A stretch of 6,600 nucleotides of DNA from Bdellovibrio sp. (GTDB lineage: Bacteria > Bdellovibrionota > Bdellovibrionia > Bdellovibrionales > Bdellovibrionaceae): NCBI GenBank assembly GCA_003176075.1, contig PSRN01000155.1:1-6600 (forward strand), written 5' to 3'. Under the pieces are notes generated by a model. The model saw only the letters and a program-made list of their open reading frames with translations. It was not told the origin of the DNA and searched no databases. Position 1 is the stretch's first letter, and each line of letters opens with the position of its first letter. The translations under genes were made by a program, and so were the position numbers. Of the stretch, positions 6,486 through 6,600 are shown piece by piece.

Positions 6486-6600
6486 GGCGCGCTCACCGTC
6501 TTGTCGGTCCGGTCCCTGGCGCGAATCATTTGGTCGACAAAAAAATCAAAGAGCTCCACCGCCTCGTGCGGGCCCGGATGACTCTCGGGGTGATATTGGA
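6482..6600 (-). CDS. carA: Carbamoyl-phosphate synthase, small (glutaminase) subunit, C-terminal fragment
   Basis: Only the last 38 codons and the TGA stop are in the window; the gene continues beyond 6600. The fragment begins QYHPESHPGPHEAVELFDFF, matching the end of the class I glutamine amidotransferase domain of CarA (E. coli WHPEASPGPHDAAPLFDHF). It contains the catalytic His and Glu of the Cys-His-Glu triad in HPE. CarA hydrolyses glutamine and passes ammonia through a tunnel to CarB. The HPEx-PGPH-LFDxF pattern, together with carB one gene downstream, makes carA much more likely than another amidotransferase such as TrpG or GuaA. The stop overlaps the following gene's ATG as ATGA. The operon promoter, and any pyrimidine-responsive leader, would lie upstream of this gene, outside the window. 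Confidence 0.95.
   Translation of the reverse strand, partial: QYHPESHPGPHEAVELFDFFVDQMIRARDRTDKTVSAP

Overview
The window is a compact run of six genes, all on the minus strand, from a bacterium with moderately high GC. Read in the direction of transcription (from high to low coordinates) the order is: end of carA, an unassigned 223-residue gene, carB, an ABC transporter ATPase, its membrane permease, and a type IV prepilin peptidase (pilD-like) that runs off the left edge. A prepilin peptidase implies type IV pili or a type II secretion-like system, and an ABC-2 exporter with carAB is common in many phyla. The sequence alone therefore does not place the organism. A Gram-negative or candidate-phylum bacterium is my guess, at low confidence.

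The right part (2593-6600) is pyrimidine/arginine biosynthesis. CarA (glutaminase subunit) and CarB (synthetase subunit) form carbamoyl-phosphate synthase. A small protein of unknown function sits between them. It is joined to both by 4-bp ATGA start/stop overlaps, so it is almost certainly co-translated with the enzyme. CarB is full length and catalytically intact. It has an 11-residue tandem duplication in the linker between its two halves, and some ornithine-activation residues known from E. coli are replaced while the UMP-inhibition residues are kept.

The middle (902-2589) is a two-gene ABC-2 type exporter. It starts 3 nt after the carB stop, and its two genes are again joined by an ATGA overlap. 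The left part (1-788) is the prepilin peptidase.

The most unusual structure lies at the permease/peptidase junction (778-905): a 128-bp element with 23-bp near-perfect terminal inverted repeats and a central perfect hairpin. It carries the permease stop codon in one end and the peptidase ATG, with a Shine-Dalgarno-like GAGG, in the other. Removing one element plus one copy of the shared CTAG restores a gapless junction. In that junction an AGGAGG followed after 7 nt by TTG would start the peptidase in frame, overlapping the permease stop by 8 nt. This suggests a MITE-like insertion that broke translational coupling while supplying a replacement start.

No promoter, rRNA, tRNA, CRISPR array or rho-independent terminator was recognised. 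There is no gene-free stretch over 300 bases. The operon promoter should lie upstream of carA, beyond base 6600.
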